A DNA stretch of 33,885 nucleotides from the NCBI GenBank assembly GCA_023434825.1, contig JAEYSH010000171.1, forward strand, positions 1-33,885, written 5' to 3'. Every line of letters begins with the position of its first letter. Positions within the stretch are counted from its first letter, which is position 1. The position numbers and the translations under genes are program-made. This DNA comes from Methanobacteriota archaeon (GTDB taxonomy: Archaea > Methanobacteriota > Methanobacteria > Methanobacteriales > Methanobacteriaceae). Below the pieces are notes generated by a model. That model had not been told where the DNA came from and ran no database searches. It saw only the letters and a list, made by a program, of their open reading frames with translations. Shown one piece after another: positions 1-7,652 of this stretch.

Positions 1-455
1 TTATTGATGCTCCACTTTCTCTTCCAAAGGGAAGATGCTGCTTGAGTAATAAATGCGACTGCAGTAAAATTGGTGGACATTTTCGCGCTGCAGAAGTTGA
101 AATGCGAAAATATGGTCGTACATTACCCTTAACATTTCGAGGGATGAGAATGCTCACAGAAAGAGCTATTACTCTATCTAAAAATTTAAAGCCATTGTAT
201 GAAGTTATTGAATCTCATCCAAGAACTATTCAAAAAATTTTAGGTCTCCAAAATACACAGAAAATTGAAAAATATTTTCCAATTCCCCCAGATATTAGTG
301 AGCATGAACTTGATGCATTAATGCTTGTTATAACGGGTATTTTTTATCTTAAAAATAATTTTACTGCATTTGGAGATTCTAAAGAAGGCATTATCATTCT
401 TCCAGATATAAATGGCCATAATATTTTACTTTTTGAATTTAACTTTATTTTATAA
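1..455 (+). CDS. DUF429 family protein (5' end outside window)
   Basis: The frame is open from the first base, so the TTG at 42 is internal and the gene begins upstream of the window. From base 3 it reads IDAPLSLPKGR, then a cysteine cluster (CC-x4-C-x-C), then EMRKYGR, TFRGM and YEVIESHPRT. This series is typical of DUF429, an archaeal/bacterial family predicted to have an RNase H-like fold. The IDAPLSLP segment carries one of the presumed acidic active-site residues. About 150 residues remain, so roughly the first third of a usual family member is missing. Biochemical function is unknown. A T-rich stretch follows the stop, and the next gene starts about 70 bases on with its own ribosome site. 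Confidence 0.75.
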   Translation, partial: IDAPLSLPKGRCCLSNKCDCSKIGGHFRAAEVEMRKYGRTLPLTFRGMRMLTERAITLSKNLKPLYEVIESHPRTIQKILGLQNTQKIEKYFPIPPDISEHELDALMLVITGIFYLKNNFTAFGDSKEGIIILPDINGHNILLFEFNFIL

Positions 456-527
456 ATATTACAATTTTACTAATAAAGTAATATTTTTATCCTATGATGA
501 TCATAAAAAAGTAAGGAGACCATTTTT

Positions 528-821
528 ATGAAGAAAAGAGAATCTGTAATTAAAGCAACATATGAAATTTTAAAACATTACAGATATTCCGGTGTAACTA
601 CTTTTATTTTCAGAAACAAGCTTAGAGAAAGACTTCAAGAGTACAATGATGAAATTATCCGCGATCTTGAGGAAATACTCATAGAATATGAATGGGTGTT
701 AAAAGATAAAAAAAGTAGACTTTTAGTTCCTACAAAAAAGCTATTATCGACGGCAGAATATAAAATAGCACATTTAAAAGTAAAGACACTGAGAATCCCA
801 ACAAGGACACTGATTATTTAA
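528..821 (+). CDS. small hypothetical protein
   Basis: A 97-residue protein I do not recognise. The start is supported by AAGGAGAC about 9 bases upstream of the ATG. The first 70 residues are highly charged and predicted helical (MKKRESVIKATYEILKHYRY, then an Asp/Glu-rich helix around RDLEEILIEYEW), which could be a small winged-helix or helical-bundle fold. No catalytic or metal-binding motif is visible. The last 18 residues are basic and hydrophobic and look less natural than the rest. The other frame here reads KDTENPNKDTDYLNL, so a frameshift near the 3' end is possible. It lies 26 bases upstream of the DUF2795 gene and may be cotranscribed with it. Confidence 0.5.
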   Translation: MKKRESVIKATYEILKHYRYSGVTTFIFRNKLRERLQEYNDEIIRDLEEILIEYEWVLKDKKSRLLVPTKKLLSTAEYKIAHLKVKTLRIPTRTLII

Positions 822-847
822 ATTTAAAAAAAATAGTGGTGATTGAT

Positions 848-1063
848 ATGACTGGAATTTCTCCAGAAACCGTTTACAATTTTTTAAAAGGAACAAAATA
901 TCCTGCAGGAAAAAATCAGCTTATTCAACAGGCTAAAAAAAATAATGCGGATACTAATATTCTTAATGCAATGGAATCTCTTCCAGAAAAGGAATATGCA
1001 TCTCAAGATGATGTTATCCAAACTGGATCCAAAATAGCACATGAATCATGGAAACCAAGATAA
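848..1063 (+). CDS. DUF2795 family protein
   Basis: The sequence YNFLKGTKYPAGKNQLIQQA followed by ILNAMESLPEKEYAS matches the DUF2795 pattern: a small helical domain with a conserved (F/Y)PA-K-L motif and a terminal LP-xx-Y/F-x-xxDV segment. Function is unknown; the family occurs as small stand-alone proteins in bacteria and archaea. I start it at the ATG at 848, giving 71 residues, because GGTGAT (839-844) sits just upstream. The in-frame GTG at 836 has no ribosome site and would leave that motif inside the coding sequence. The C-terminus (KIAHESWKPR) is basic. Confidence 0.75.
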   Translation: MTGISPETVYNFLKGTKYPAGKNQLIQQAKKNNADTNILNAMESLPEKEYASQDDVIQTGSKIAHESWKPR

Positions 1064-1118
1064 CTATTATTTTTCTTTTTTAAACGGGATGAAAAATTTT
1101 AATTTTTTCTTTTTTTGC
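1064..1118. terminator. T-rich convergent terminator region
   Basis: Short gap between convergent genes. The plus strand after the 1063 stop has tatttttctttttttaaa and a second T-rich run near 1100-1116, as expected of archaeal oligo-T termination. The minus-strand gene begins its stop at 1119. No strong hairpin is visible. Confidence 0.45.
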
Positions 1119-1922
1119 TTATTTAATTCCTTTTCCTTTAAAAAAATTGTAGAAAAATACTCCATCGTCTTCAGTGGTCTTATATAAATCCTTTATTCCT
1201 TTTTCCCATGATAATTTATCCATTAAACCAGTATCAATAGCCTGATCCTTAACTCCTTCTACCATAGCTATAATTGTCTTTTTATTGAACCCTTCAACAA
1301 GTTCAGGCTTGCTGGAATCAACATAAACTATTTTTGGAGCTACCTGAACTTCTTTGAATCCAGAATTTTTTAAAAGTGGATAAACTTCCCTTCCAATCAT
1401 GGGATTACAATCTAATTCCTTTTGACATTCAATAAGGCAATTCCATGCTTTAACGGCCTCTCTTGATTCCGGATAGAAATAACATGACCCATGATCTCCT
1501 TCAATAACAGTAATTGAGCCTCCTTTTTTCAAAACTCTTTTTAAGCTCTTTAAAGCAGTTAAAGGATCTTGAAGGTGCTCTAACACGAAGCAAACGAAGA
1601 TGTGATCAAATGTTTCATCTTCAAAAGGTAAATTAAATAAATCTGCTGTTTGAAATTCCACATTTTTAAATCCATTTTCTTCTACTAATGCCTTTGCCTG
1701 CTTTATTGAATCTTCAGAAATATCTATGGATGTTATGTGTGCATCAGGGCTATTTTTTGCAATCATTACAGTTTGTGCCCCTACACCACAGCCTGATTCT
1801 AAAACTCTGGATCCTGCAGGATACTTAGTATCATCATGCATCAAATTAGCCAGTGTATTCGCCTGATCCCTTAATCTATTAGCTTCTTCATCTGAATATC
1901 CGTGAACATAATCATCTCGCAT
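1119..1922 (-). CDS. class I SAM-dependent methyltransferase
   Basis: A UbiE/COQ5-like class I methyltransferase. Motif I is VLESGCGVGAQT; the acidic residue after strand 2 is in SIDISEDS; a DLFNLPFEDETFD motif and the FVCFVLEHLQDP stretch give the usual Rossmann order. The second half (YFYPESREAVKAWNCLIECQ) resembles archaeal small-molecule methyltransferases of about 260-270 residues. The substrate cannot be read from sequence. The longest frame would begin at a TTG at 1934, but GAGTGAT lies directly before the ATG at 1922, so I start there (MRDDYVHGYS). It is the last of a minus-strand series. Two other unrelated class I methyltransferases lie at 4354-5022 and 5844-6599. Confidence 0.85.
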   Translation of the reverse strand: MRDDYVHGYSDEEANRLRDQANTLANLMHDDTKYPAGSRVLESGCGVGAQTVMIAKNSPDAHITSIDISEDSIKQAKALVEENGFKNVEFQTADLFNLPFEDETFDHIFVCFVLEHLQDPLTALKSLKRVLKKGGSITVIEGDHGSCYFYPESREAVKAWNCLIECQKELDCNPMIGREVYPLLKNSGFKEVQVAPKIVYVDSSKPELVEGFNKKTIIAMVEGVKDQAIDTGLMDKLSWEKGIKDLYKTTEDDGVFFYNFFKGKGIK

Positions 1923-1999
1923 AAAATCACTCAAAAAATAATTAATTAAAATTATTGTATTCTATAAAAATAATATACTTCAAAGTCTTATTTAAAGCT

Positions 2000-2674
2000 T
2001 CAGAGCCCATATATGTACATTAATTCTTGGAACCAGTTAACACTGATCACTTTTTGAATAGCTTCATCTAAATTATGGCTGTTTTTTAATATTTCCACAA
2101 CTTTATTATTTGGCTTAGAAAATATAATTGGAAAATTAAATTCTCCCTTTTCTTCATTAACTAGATAAGCTAATCTTTCCTTGTCAAGACTGAATTGTGC
2201 ATCAATTCCATTTTCGTTTCCACGAGCATCTAACCTGATCCATTTATGGATGCTTTTAATGTAGACTGCATTTAATCCATGTAACCCAAAACCATGATCA
2301 AATTCTAATTTTTGGTAACAAAAACCTGTTGGAATTTCTAAATTCCTTAAAATAGCAGCAAGTAAATGAGAATTTGCAAAACAAAGACCATGCTTATACT
2401 TAAGAACATCTGATGCCCTAAAAACAACGTTTTGGGGCATCGAAAAACTGCGATTTTCGAAAGCCTTCCATGTAACAGTTTTCTCACCTGCAGATGATGA
2501 ATGCCTGATTTCATCTCTTACAAATTCATAAACTGTTTTTATTAATTCAAGTTCATTATCAATACCATAGCTTAATTTATTTGCAATTTCTTGAATTTCA
2601 GGATTTTTGCAGTCAATGACTTCTCCACATTCAAGATAATCATTAAAATTGTTGCTCTCTGTTATTAGTTCCAT
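2000..2674 (-). CDS. transglutaminase-like cysteine protease-fold protein
   Basis: Transglutaminase-like superfamily. The Cys-His-Asp triad is visible in order: GLCFANSHLLAAILR (nucleophile Cys), HGLNAVYI (His, after the conserved aromatic/Gly segment) and WIRLDARGN (Asp). The preceding YEFVRDEIRHS is the family's typical entry helix and strand. At 224 residues with no signal peptide it is probably a cytoplasmic stand-alone domain. Members act as proteases, amidases or transglutaminases, and the actual reaction is not predictable here. It is separated by 24 bases from the upstream isocitrate lyase-like gene, so cotranscription is likely. The ribosome site before the ATG is weak (GTGGAA). Confidence 0.8.
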   Translation of the reverse strand: MELITESNNFNDYLECGEVIDCKNPEIQEIANKLSYGIDNELELIKTVYEFVRDEIRHSSSAGEKTVTWKAFENRSFSMPQNVVFRASDVLKYKHGLCFANSHLLAAILRNLEIPTGFCYQKLEFDHGFGLHGLNAVYIKSIHKWIRLDARGNENGIDAQFSLDKERLAYLVNEEKGEFNFPIIFSKPNNKVVEILKNSHNLDEAIQKVISVNWFQELMYIYGL

Positions 2675-2698
2675 AGAAATTCCACAAGTACATTTAAT

Positions 2699-3541
2699 TT
2701 AGTTATCCCTTAATAATTCCATTAATTCGTTGCCAGGGTATAAAGCACCTTTTTTGGCAAATTCTGGAAGATTGTCATCTTTTAAATGTCCAAGAGCAGT
2801 GCTAATTCCCTGAAGACTTGAAAATATAAGCAATGTAGGTAAACTGACACGTGCAACTCCACATTTTATTAAATCATCAATGAAAAAATTATTAATGTTA
2901 TAAGGCATTCCTGCAGCAATGCTAACGGGTCCATTAACTTCATTTACAATCTTTTTAACTTCATTAAGCGTTTCTACATAGGTTATAAATGCAAGATCTG
3001 CACCGGCATCAAGATATTGATTAGCACGGTTAATTGCTATTTCAAGCCCTTTATCCCTATTTTCAGTTGACCTCAAAGCATCAGTACGGCCGTTAATTAT
3101 GAAATCATGATTATTCTCTGCTTCTGCTGTTTCACGAGCCAGTATAATTTTTTGGACCATTAAATCTTCGCCAATAATGGATAATGGAGATTTTAAATCT
3201 GGAATTTGGTCTTCAATGTTTAATCCAGCTACTCCTACACGTATAAATTTATCAACGGTTTCTATTACTTCTTCAAGACCGCCAAAACCATCTTCAGCAT
3301 CTGCCATTACGGGCACATTCACAGATTGTACAATTTTTTTTGTCCATTCAATATTTTCATCTAAAGAAACATCACTTTCTCTTTCATAACCCGCTGCAAT
3401 TGAAAAACTGTATCCTGAGCATTGAACTGCCTTAAAACCCGCTTTTTGAATTAATTTAGCACTTATAATGTCATATGCATCAGGCATAATCAATGTTTTG
3501 CCTGAATTCAATATCCTTTTAAGCTCTTTGCTTTTATTCAT
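2699..3541 (-). CDS. isocitrate lyase/PEP mutase family protein
   Basis: A TIM-barrel enzyme of the isocitrate lyase/phosphoenolpyruvate mutase superfamily. Visible marks are the opening PDAYDIISAKLIQKAGFKAV, the metal-binding DAEDGFGG, GLNIEDQ, and FIINGRTDA. The superfamily makes or breaks C-C or C-P bonds in 2-oxo acids. The K-x-C-G-H loop with the catalytic cysteine of isocitrate and methylisocitrate lyases is absent: after IEDQ comes PDLKSPLS. A PEP-mutase, hydrolase or oxaloacetate decarboxylase-like role is therefore more likely than a lyase of the PrpB type. GAGGCGGT precedes the ATG. It heads the short transcription unit that continues into the transglutaminase-like gene. Confidence 0.85.
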   Translation of the reverse strand: MNKSKELKRILNSGKTLIMPDAYDIISAKLIQKAGFKAVQCSGYSFSIAAGYERESDVSLDENIEWTKKIVQSVNVPVMADAEDGFGGLEEVIETVDKFIRVGVAGLNIEDQIPDLKSPLSIIGEDLMVQKIILARETAEAENNHDFIINGRTDALRSTENRDKGLEIAINRANQYLDAGADLAFITYVETLNEVKKIVNEVNGPVSIAAGMPYNINNFFIDDLIKCGVARVSLPTLLIFSSLQGISTALGHLKDDNLPEFAKKGALYPGNELMELLRDN

Positions 3542-3564
3542 TATACCGCCTCAAATCTTATGAT

Positions 3565-4245
3565 TTATTTAATGATTTTATATCTTAACCAGACTATTTC
3601 ATTTCTTAATTTTTCCATAAGTGTTAATTCAAGATTTATATTTCCATTTAAAGAATTTTCATTTATTTCGTTAAATATTGAATCTGGTTTAATCCCTCCT
3701 GCAAGCTCCGGATGAATTAAAATGTTTATTTCATCGGCCAGCCCTTCTCGAAGAAGAATTCCATTTAAAGTACCGCCGCTATCAACCCTTAAAGATCTTA
3801 TCCCATATATTGAATTTAATTTTTCCAATGCTTCTTTTAGATCAACCTGATTATTGCCAGTAATAATAAAATCTATTTTTCTTTCATTTAAAAATTCAAA
3901 GTATTCTTCAGGTGTATTTTTAGAACATAATACTATAATATCACGTAAATAGGGCATCTTAAATACTTCACCCCATATTCTGATTCTCCCTCGGCTATCT
4001 GGAACTATTAAAAATGGTCTCGTATCATCTGAATCCCTTTTTCTTTCTAAAAAGGATTCAATATCCTCTTCAAGAGTTTCTCCCGATTTTGCTCCAAATC
4101 CGTCCAATATAGTGTTACTACCCATTAAAACAGCGTCTATATCCCATTTAGATGCTATTTCATAATATAATTCAATATCTGCATTAAAACCAGTTATTCT
4201 ACCGTCAAGACTTGTTGCATTATATAAAATAACATGAGGCATCAT
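3565..4245 (-). CDS. RibD C-terminal domain (dihydrofolate reductase-fold) reductase
   Basis: A RibD C-terminal/dihydrofolate reductase-like domain protein of about 226 residues. The N-terminal NATSLDGRITG motif, the VLMGSNTI strand-loop, and the VDSGGTLNGILLREGLADE segment with the nearby HPELAGG are the usual nucleotide and substrate landmarks. In archaea a stand-alone protein of this size (the ArfC type) reduces the ribosylamino-pyrimidine intermediate of riboflavin and F420 precursor synthesis. This copy may be that enzyme or a paralogue; no riboflavin gene is adjacent. Three starts are possible (4254, 4245, 4242). I favour 4245 because the GATGAT stretch just upstream resembles a ribosome site. 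Confidence 0.75.
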   Translation of the reverse strand: MMPHVILYNATSLDGRITGFNADIELYYEIASKWDIDAVLMGSNTILDGFGAKSGETLEEDIESFLERKRDSDDTRPFLIVPDSRGRIRIWGEVFKMPYLRDIIVLCSKNTPEEYFEFLNERKIDFIITGNNQVDLKEALEKLNSIYGIRSLRVDSGGTLNGILLREGLADEINILIHPELAGGIKPDSIFNEINENSLNGNINLELTLMEKLRNEIVWLRYKIIK

Positions 4246-4353
4246 TTTAATCATCCATAATTAATGTAATATATTCAATTAAAAATTGTAATTCCTAGTT
4301 ATTTATATCTAATTAAAATAGGTCTAAAAAAATATCATTAAAAAATAAATAAT

Positions 4354-5022
4354 TCAATTTACCTTCTCAAAATCAAAATCAGGTTTTATAAAGCGTGCTG
4401 TATAATTTATGAAACTTCCTTCAACATTATCAAAGAAAAATCCTGCGCTTTCACATTGTTTTATTGTAGTCGATTTAAGTGGATAATCAGGGTCAGGGAT
4501 AAATTCTGTAATTGCAAGAATACCTTGCGGTTTTAAAACCCTTTTAACTTCCAATAAAGCTTTTTTTGTATCTGGAATTTCTTGAAGCACTGCCACCATT
4601 GATATTAAATCAAAATAGCTGTCTTTAAATGGCATTTTACATGCATCTCCCATTACTATAGACACATTTCTAATATCCCTATTTTCAAACCTCATTAATT
4701 TCTTTTTTAACTGTTCCAACATCTCAGGTTGGATATCAAAGGCAAATACTTCACCTTTATTTCCTACAGCCCTGGAAATATGATCTGTAAATGCTCCACT
4801 GCCGCATCCAACTTCTAAAACTCGCATGCCTTCCCTAATCCCGCTTCTTTTTATTAACTTGTCAGCAGGCTGAATTTTACGCCTATAAGTACTATCTAAA
4901 TGTTTCCCCATAAAATGAGGAACAGGAAATGGCCGAATTCTACCAATAATACTTAATGAAATCCATAAAACTACTATTAATCCCGGTATAAACAGTAAAA
5001 CAGCAATTATTGAAATATCCAC
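4354..5022 (-). CDS. membrane-tethered class I methyltransferase
   Basis: An N-terminal hydrophobic segment of about 22 residues (IIAVLLFIPGLIVVLWISLS) is followed by the basic RRKIQPADKLIKRSG and a complete UbiE-type methyltransferase core: motif I VLEVGCGSGAFT, acidic loop AFDIQPEM, GDACKMPF, and LEVKRVLKPQG. The enzyme is probably anchored to the inner face of the membrane and could act on a lipid or isoprenoid substrate, which is inference. There is no ATG start. A GTG at 5031 lacks a ribosome site, whereas GGGTGA lies 5 bases before the GTG at 5022, so I choose 5022. The upstream region is shared with the divergent tRNA promoter. Confidence 0.8.
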   Translation of the reverse strand: MDISIIAVLLFIPGLIVVLWISLSIIGRIRPFPVPHFMGKHLDSTYRRKIQPADKLIKRSGIREGMRVLEVGCGSGAFTDHISRAVGNKGEVFAFDIQPEMLEQLKKKLMRFENRDIRNVSIVMGDACKMPFKDSYFDLISMVAVLQEIPDTKKALLEVKRVLKPQGILAITEFIPDPDYPLKSTTIKQCESAGFFFDNVEGSFINYTARFIKPDFDFEKVN

Positions 5023-5121
5023 GTTTTTCACCCAATTGTTTTTATATTGAATATAATTACGATACTTAATAAATTATAGAACATAATTAATATTAAAATT
5101 TGTTAAATAATTTTTATATCC

Positions 5122-5134
5122 AAAAATATTTATA
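5122..5134 (+). promoter_or_regulatory. BRE/TATA box of tRNA-Gln
   Basis: AAAAATATTTATA, an A-rich BRE followed by an archaeal TATA box, is centred about 30 bases before the first base of the mature tRNA. This spacing fits transcription starting a few bases upstream of the tRNA 5' end. Confidence 0.6.
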
Positions 5135-5160
5135 GAAAGATTATAGAAATATAATTTTTT

Positions 5161-5232
5161 AGTCCCTTGGGGTAGTGGCAATCCTGTGAGGCTCTGGACC
5201 TTTCGACGGCGGTTCGACTCCGCCAGGGACTA
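5161..5232 (+). tRNA. tRNA-Gln (anticodon CUG)
   Basis: A full cloverleaf can be folded by eye. The acceptor arms AGTCCCT and AGGGACT pair over 7 bp. The D stem is GGGT/ATCC. The T arm is GGCGG-TTCGACT-CCGCC. The anticodon loop is CTCTGGA (5192-5198) with anticodon CTG at 5194-5196 and discriminator A at 5232. CCA is not encoded. The anticodon stem (TGAGG/CCTTT) is weak: two G-C pairs, one A-T, one G-U and a terminal U-U mismatch. There is no intron. In archaea, Gln-tRNA(Gln) is usually formed by transamidation of Glu-tRNA(Gln). A T-rich run follows directly and should terminate transcription. Confidence 0.92.
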
Positions 5233-5328
5233 CTTTATTTTTATTATATAATCTAAAAAGTTATTAGACATATTGAAAGTTTCATTTTAAGCAAAATACT
5301 TTTATGTTATATTATTTAATACAATGTC

Positions 5329-5847
5329 ATGAAAACACGGCGAAATACTGTGGATATTAAAGATATAGAAAAATTAAAAGCATCACTTGAAGATAAACCG
5401 GATGAAGAATTAAATAATAATTCCATGAGTGAAGAAGAGCTTGAAGAAAGGTGTAATCTTCTTGAAAAGTACGGTCTTAAAGAGATGGAGGAAAGTGATG
5501 TTGAAGAATTATTAGGAACGAAAAAAAGTAATGTTTTAGATAATAAAGAACTGGAAAATATGGAAAGAGTTCTTTCAAAAAACATTTATAATTCAATTAA
5601 TTCTTTACCTTCCATAAAAAAAGCCTCAGTAGAAGTATTCGTAGAAAACGATGATGAATTATATGGAATAGTAAATACCATTATCGAATGTGCACCTGGA
5701 AGTTTTTTAGGCAGAATTATGGGAAGTTCAAGTAAAGAAAATATTTATTATGAAGCTATAGAAACTGCTCAAAATGAAATAATGGAGTATTTTGATAGCT
5801 GTCCCGAAGTAGTGAATAATTTCCAAATAAATGTAGAATTTTTCTAA
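5329..5847 (+). CDS. acidic hypothetical protein
   Basis: A 172-residue protein I cannot assign. The first half is strongly acidic and probably coiled or disordered (MSEEELEERCNLLEKYGLK, EMEESDVEELLG). The second half is better ordered: KKASVEVFVENDDELYGIVN with CAPGSFLGRIMG looks like an alpha/beta domain. No catalytic motif or membrane segment is visible. It stands alone on the plus strand between the tRNA and a convergent methyltransferase gene, whose stop overlaps its own by 4 bases. No clear Shine-Dalgarno precedes the ATG; a TATA-like ttatatta lies only about 20 bases upstream, so the message may have a very short leader. Confidence 0.65.
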   Translation: MKTRRNTVDIKDIEKLKASLEDKPDEELNNNSMSEEELEERCNLLEKYGLKEMEESDVEELLGTKKSNVLDNKELENMERVLSKNIYNSINSLPSIKKASVEVFVENDDELYGIVNTIIECAPGSFLGRIMGSSSKENIYYEAIETAQNEIMEYFDSCPEVVNNFQINVEFF

Positions 5848-6599
5848 AGTTCGGCTATAACCAGCATCTCATAATCTTCCGTGGTTAAATCTTTTTCTCT
5901 GGTGAAATTTCCAATTTCACATCCAAATATATCTATTTTACTGAAATTTAAGGATTTAAGTAGCCATGTTATTTCAGATGGAACATAATATCGTTCATTA
6001 CAATTTAAAACCTTTAAATTACCATCATCATCCTCAATTTCGAAACTGGAAATATCCCTGAAAGTCATGAGGTCAAATGAGTTCCCTTCACTCACGCCTT
6101 CCACTGCTTGGGAGTTTATGAAATCTTTAACAGAGTGATAAAGAGGATAAATGCCATTTAATGTAGTAAATATAAACTTTCCACGTTTTTTAAGTGCTCT
6201 TGCTGCATTTTCAAGTATCTGGAAGTTCATTTCATCTGTTTCCATTAATGAAAATCCACCTTCACATAACATTATTACAAGATCAAATTCATCTTCAAAA
6301 TGAGGGTTTCTAGCATCTGCTACACTAAAATCTATTTTTACATCAGCTTTTTTAGCATTTTCCTTCGCCTTCTCAATCATTGATTCGGATAAGTCAATTC
6401 CTGTAACATTATAACCTCTTTTTGTAAGTTCTACGTCATGTCTACCGGTTCCGCATCCAATATCAAGTATTTTACAATTTTTATCTTGATTTATCTCATT
6501 TACTATAAAGTCAACTTCTCCAATAGTCCCTTGAGTAAAAATTTCCTTTTCATATTTATTAGCGTAATTTGTAAATAATTCTTCATACCACTGTTTCAT
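5844..6599 (-). CDS. class I SAM-dependent methyltransferase
   Basis: A class I methyltransferase with motif I ILDIGCGTGRHDVELTKRG, acidic residue in TGIDLSESM, then ADARNPHF and the late motif RALKKRGKFIFTT. The N-terminal WYEELFTNYANKYEKE is common in the family of methyltransferases related to glycine/sarcosine and small-molecule enzymes. The substrate is unknown. The ribosome site GGGGAA precedes the ATG by 8 bases. It is the last gene of the long minus-strand series starting at the ABC exporter, 18 bases after the preceding unknown gene, and its end overlaps the convergent acidic protein gene by 4 bases. Confidence 0.85.
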   Translation of the reverse strand: MKQWYEELFTNYANKYEKEIFTQGTIGEVDFIVNEINQDKNCKILDIGCGTGRHDVELTKRGYNVTGIDLSESMIEKAKENAKKADVKIDFSVADARNPHFEDEFDLVIMLCEGGFSLMETDEMNFQILENAARALKKRGKFIFTTLNGIYPLYHSVKDFINSQAVEGVSEGNSFDLMTFRDISSFEIEDDDGNLKVLNCNERYYVPSEITWLLKSLNFSKIDIFGCEIGNFTREKDLTTEDYEMLVIAEL

Positions 6600-6617
6600 G
6601 TAAATTTCCCCATAATT

Positions 6618-6989
6618 CTATACTTTTTTGTTTATAGCACTTATAATCATTTCTAAATCGTCATTTAAAACTTTTTCGTATTTTTTAATGTAACCCATTT
6701 TAATTCCATATTTATGTGTGTCTTTAATGAAGATATTTACCTTAATTTCTCCATTATCCAGCTTTTCAAGATTTATTTCAGCTTTTCTAGGTAATGTTTC
6801 CTTTTTAATAAAAAATTCTCCTAAAACTCTGGCTTTTAAAAGGGAACCTAATTCACATTCAATGTAATTATCATTTGAAACAATAATTTTACCATTTCTG
6901 GTTTTTAAACAAGTTAAGATGCTATTTCTGACACTTTCTATATTTTTTGTAACTGTTAATTCTGTTTTTGATGGATTTATATTGCCCAT
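6618..6989 (-). CDS. hypothetical protein (polyketide cyclase/SRPBCC-like size)
   Basis: Unrecognised. From the ATG at 6989 it has 123 residues: MGNINPSKTELTVTKNIESV, then alternating strands (GKIIVSNDNYIECELGS, AEINLEKLDNGEIKVNIFI) and a C-terminal helix. The pattern resembles a small alpha/beta sandwich such as an SRPBCC-like fold, but no motif proves it. A longer frame begins at 7016 in an ATGA overlap with the DUF998 stop. That start has no ribosome site, whereas GGAG lies 8 bases before 6989. Either way it is probably translated with the upstream membrane protein gene. Confidence 0.6.
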   Translation of the reverse strand: MGNINPSKTELTVTKNIESVRNSILTCLKTRNGKIIVSNDNYIECELGSLLKARVLGEFFIKKETLPRKAEINLEKLDNGEIKVNIFIKDTHKYGIKMGYIKKYEKVLNDDLEMIISAINKKV

Positions 6990-7012
6990 GTCCATTTCTC
7001 CAATTAAATATA

Positions 7013-7642
7013 TCATTCTTGATTATCTGCTATTGAATAAAGTTTTAACCCTGTTATAAATATCCATATCATCCATACTGCAATGAATAACCGCTCACTT
7101 GCTCCATGAAATGAAGAAAATTGAGTATAGGATAGAAATATAAGTGTAAATATTGACACTATTCCACATATCAAAGAATATAGTGGATAGCGCCCCCATA
7201 TACTACTATTACTTTTCCTAAGCGCCAGCCATGTCATGAACTGTGCTATTATTATCAATAAGAACGCAATTGCACTAACAAGTCCATGTGCAACTACATC
7301 TTTTGCATAAATTACATCTGTTCCAACAGAGAATAATGTGACACCTGCAAGAATTATGCACAATCCAAATACAACCACCAGCCATTTTGCCGCTTTTCCA
7401 GCACGATTTGGTAACTTATTACCAAGACCCATAGCAAAACCGATGGATAAGAGACCAAATATTATAAAACTTATGTTTTGAATTATTGAATATGGACCAA
7501 TGCCAAGATCACTGATATCATTGAAGATCTGGCTGTATCCAGGCCTAAGAAGACTTTCTAAAATCACTAAAATTGTAAAAAGAACTGGAGCAATGACACC
7601 ACAAAGAGCGAAATATTTCTGCTTTTTCACTTCATTAGACAT
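7013..7642 (-). CDS. DUF998 family membrane protein
   Basis: A 209-residue protein with six predicted membrane segments and the DUF998 signature: SDLGIGPYSIIQN after the first membrane helix, then a helix starting FIIFGLLSIGFAMG. Function is unknown; the family is found in many archaea and actinobacteria. AAGGGTAA precedes the ATG. The start lies 10 bases after the ancestral stop of the TIGR04076 gene, so these were built as one operon. Confidence 0.75.
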   Translation of the reverse strand: MSNEVKKQKYFALCGVIAPVLFTILVILESLLRPGYSQIFNDISDLGIGPYSIIQNISFIIFGLLSIGFAMGLGNKLPNRAGKAAKWLVVVFGLCIILAGVTLFSVGTDVIYAKDVVAHGLVSAIAFLLIIIAQFMTWLALRKSNSSIWGRYPLYSLICGIVSIFTLIFLSYTQFSSFHGASERLFIAVWMIWIFITGLKLYSIADNQE

Positions 7643-7652
7643 CTAATTACCC

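Noticed and set aside
761..850. Alternative reading KDTENPNKDTDYLNL joining the 528-821 gene to the DUF2795 gene
   Set aside because: The DUF2795 gene has its own GGTGAT site and a stop lies upstream in its frame; a sequencing or real frameshift at the end of the first gene is possible but not shown.
2699..3541. Methylisocitrate or isocitrate lyase
   Set aside because: The K-x-C-G-H catalytic loop is missing, so only the broader superfamily is supported.
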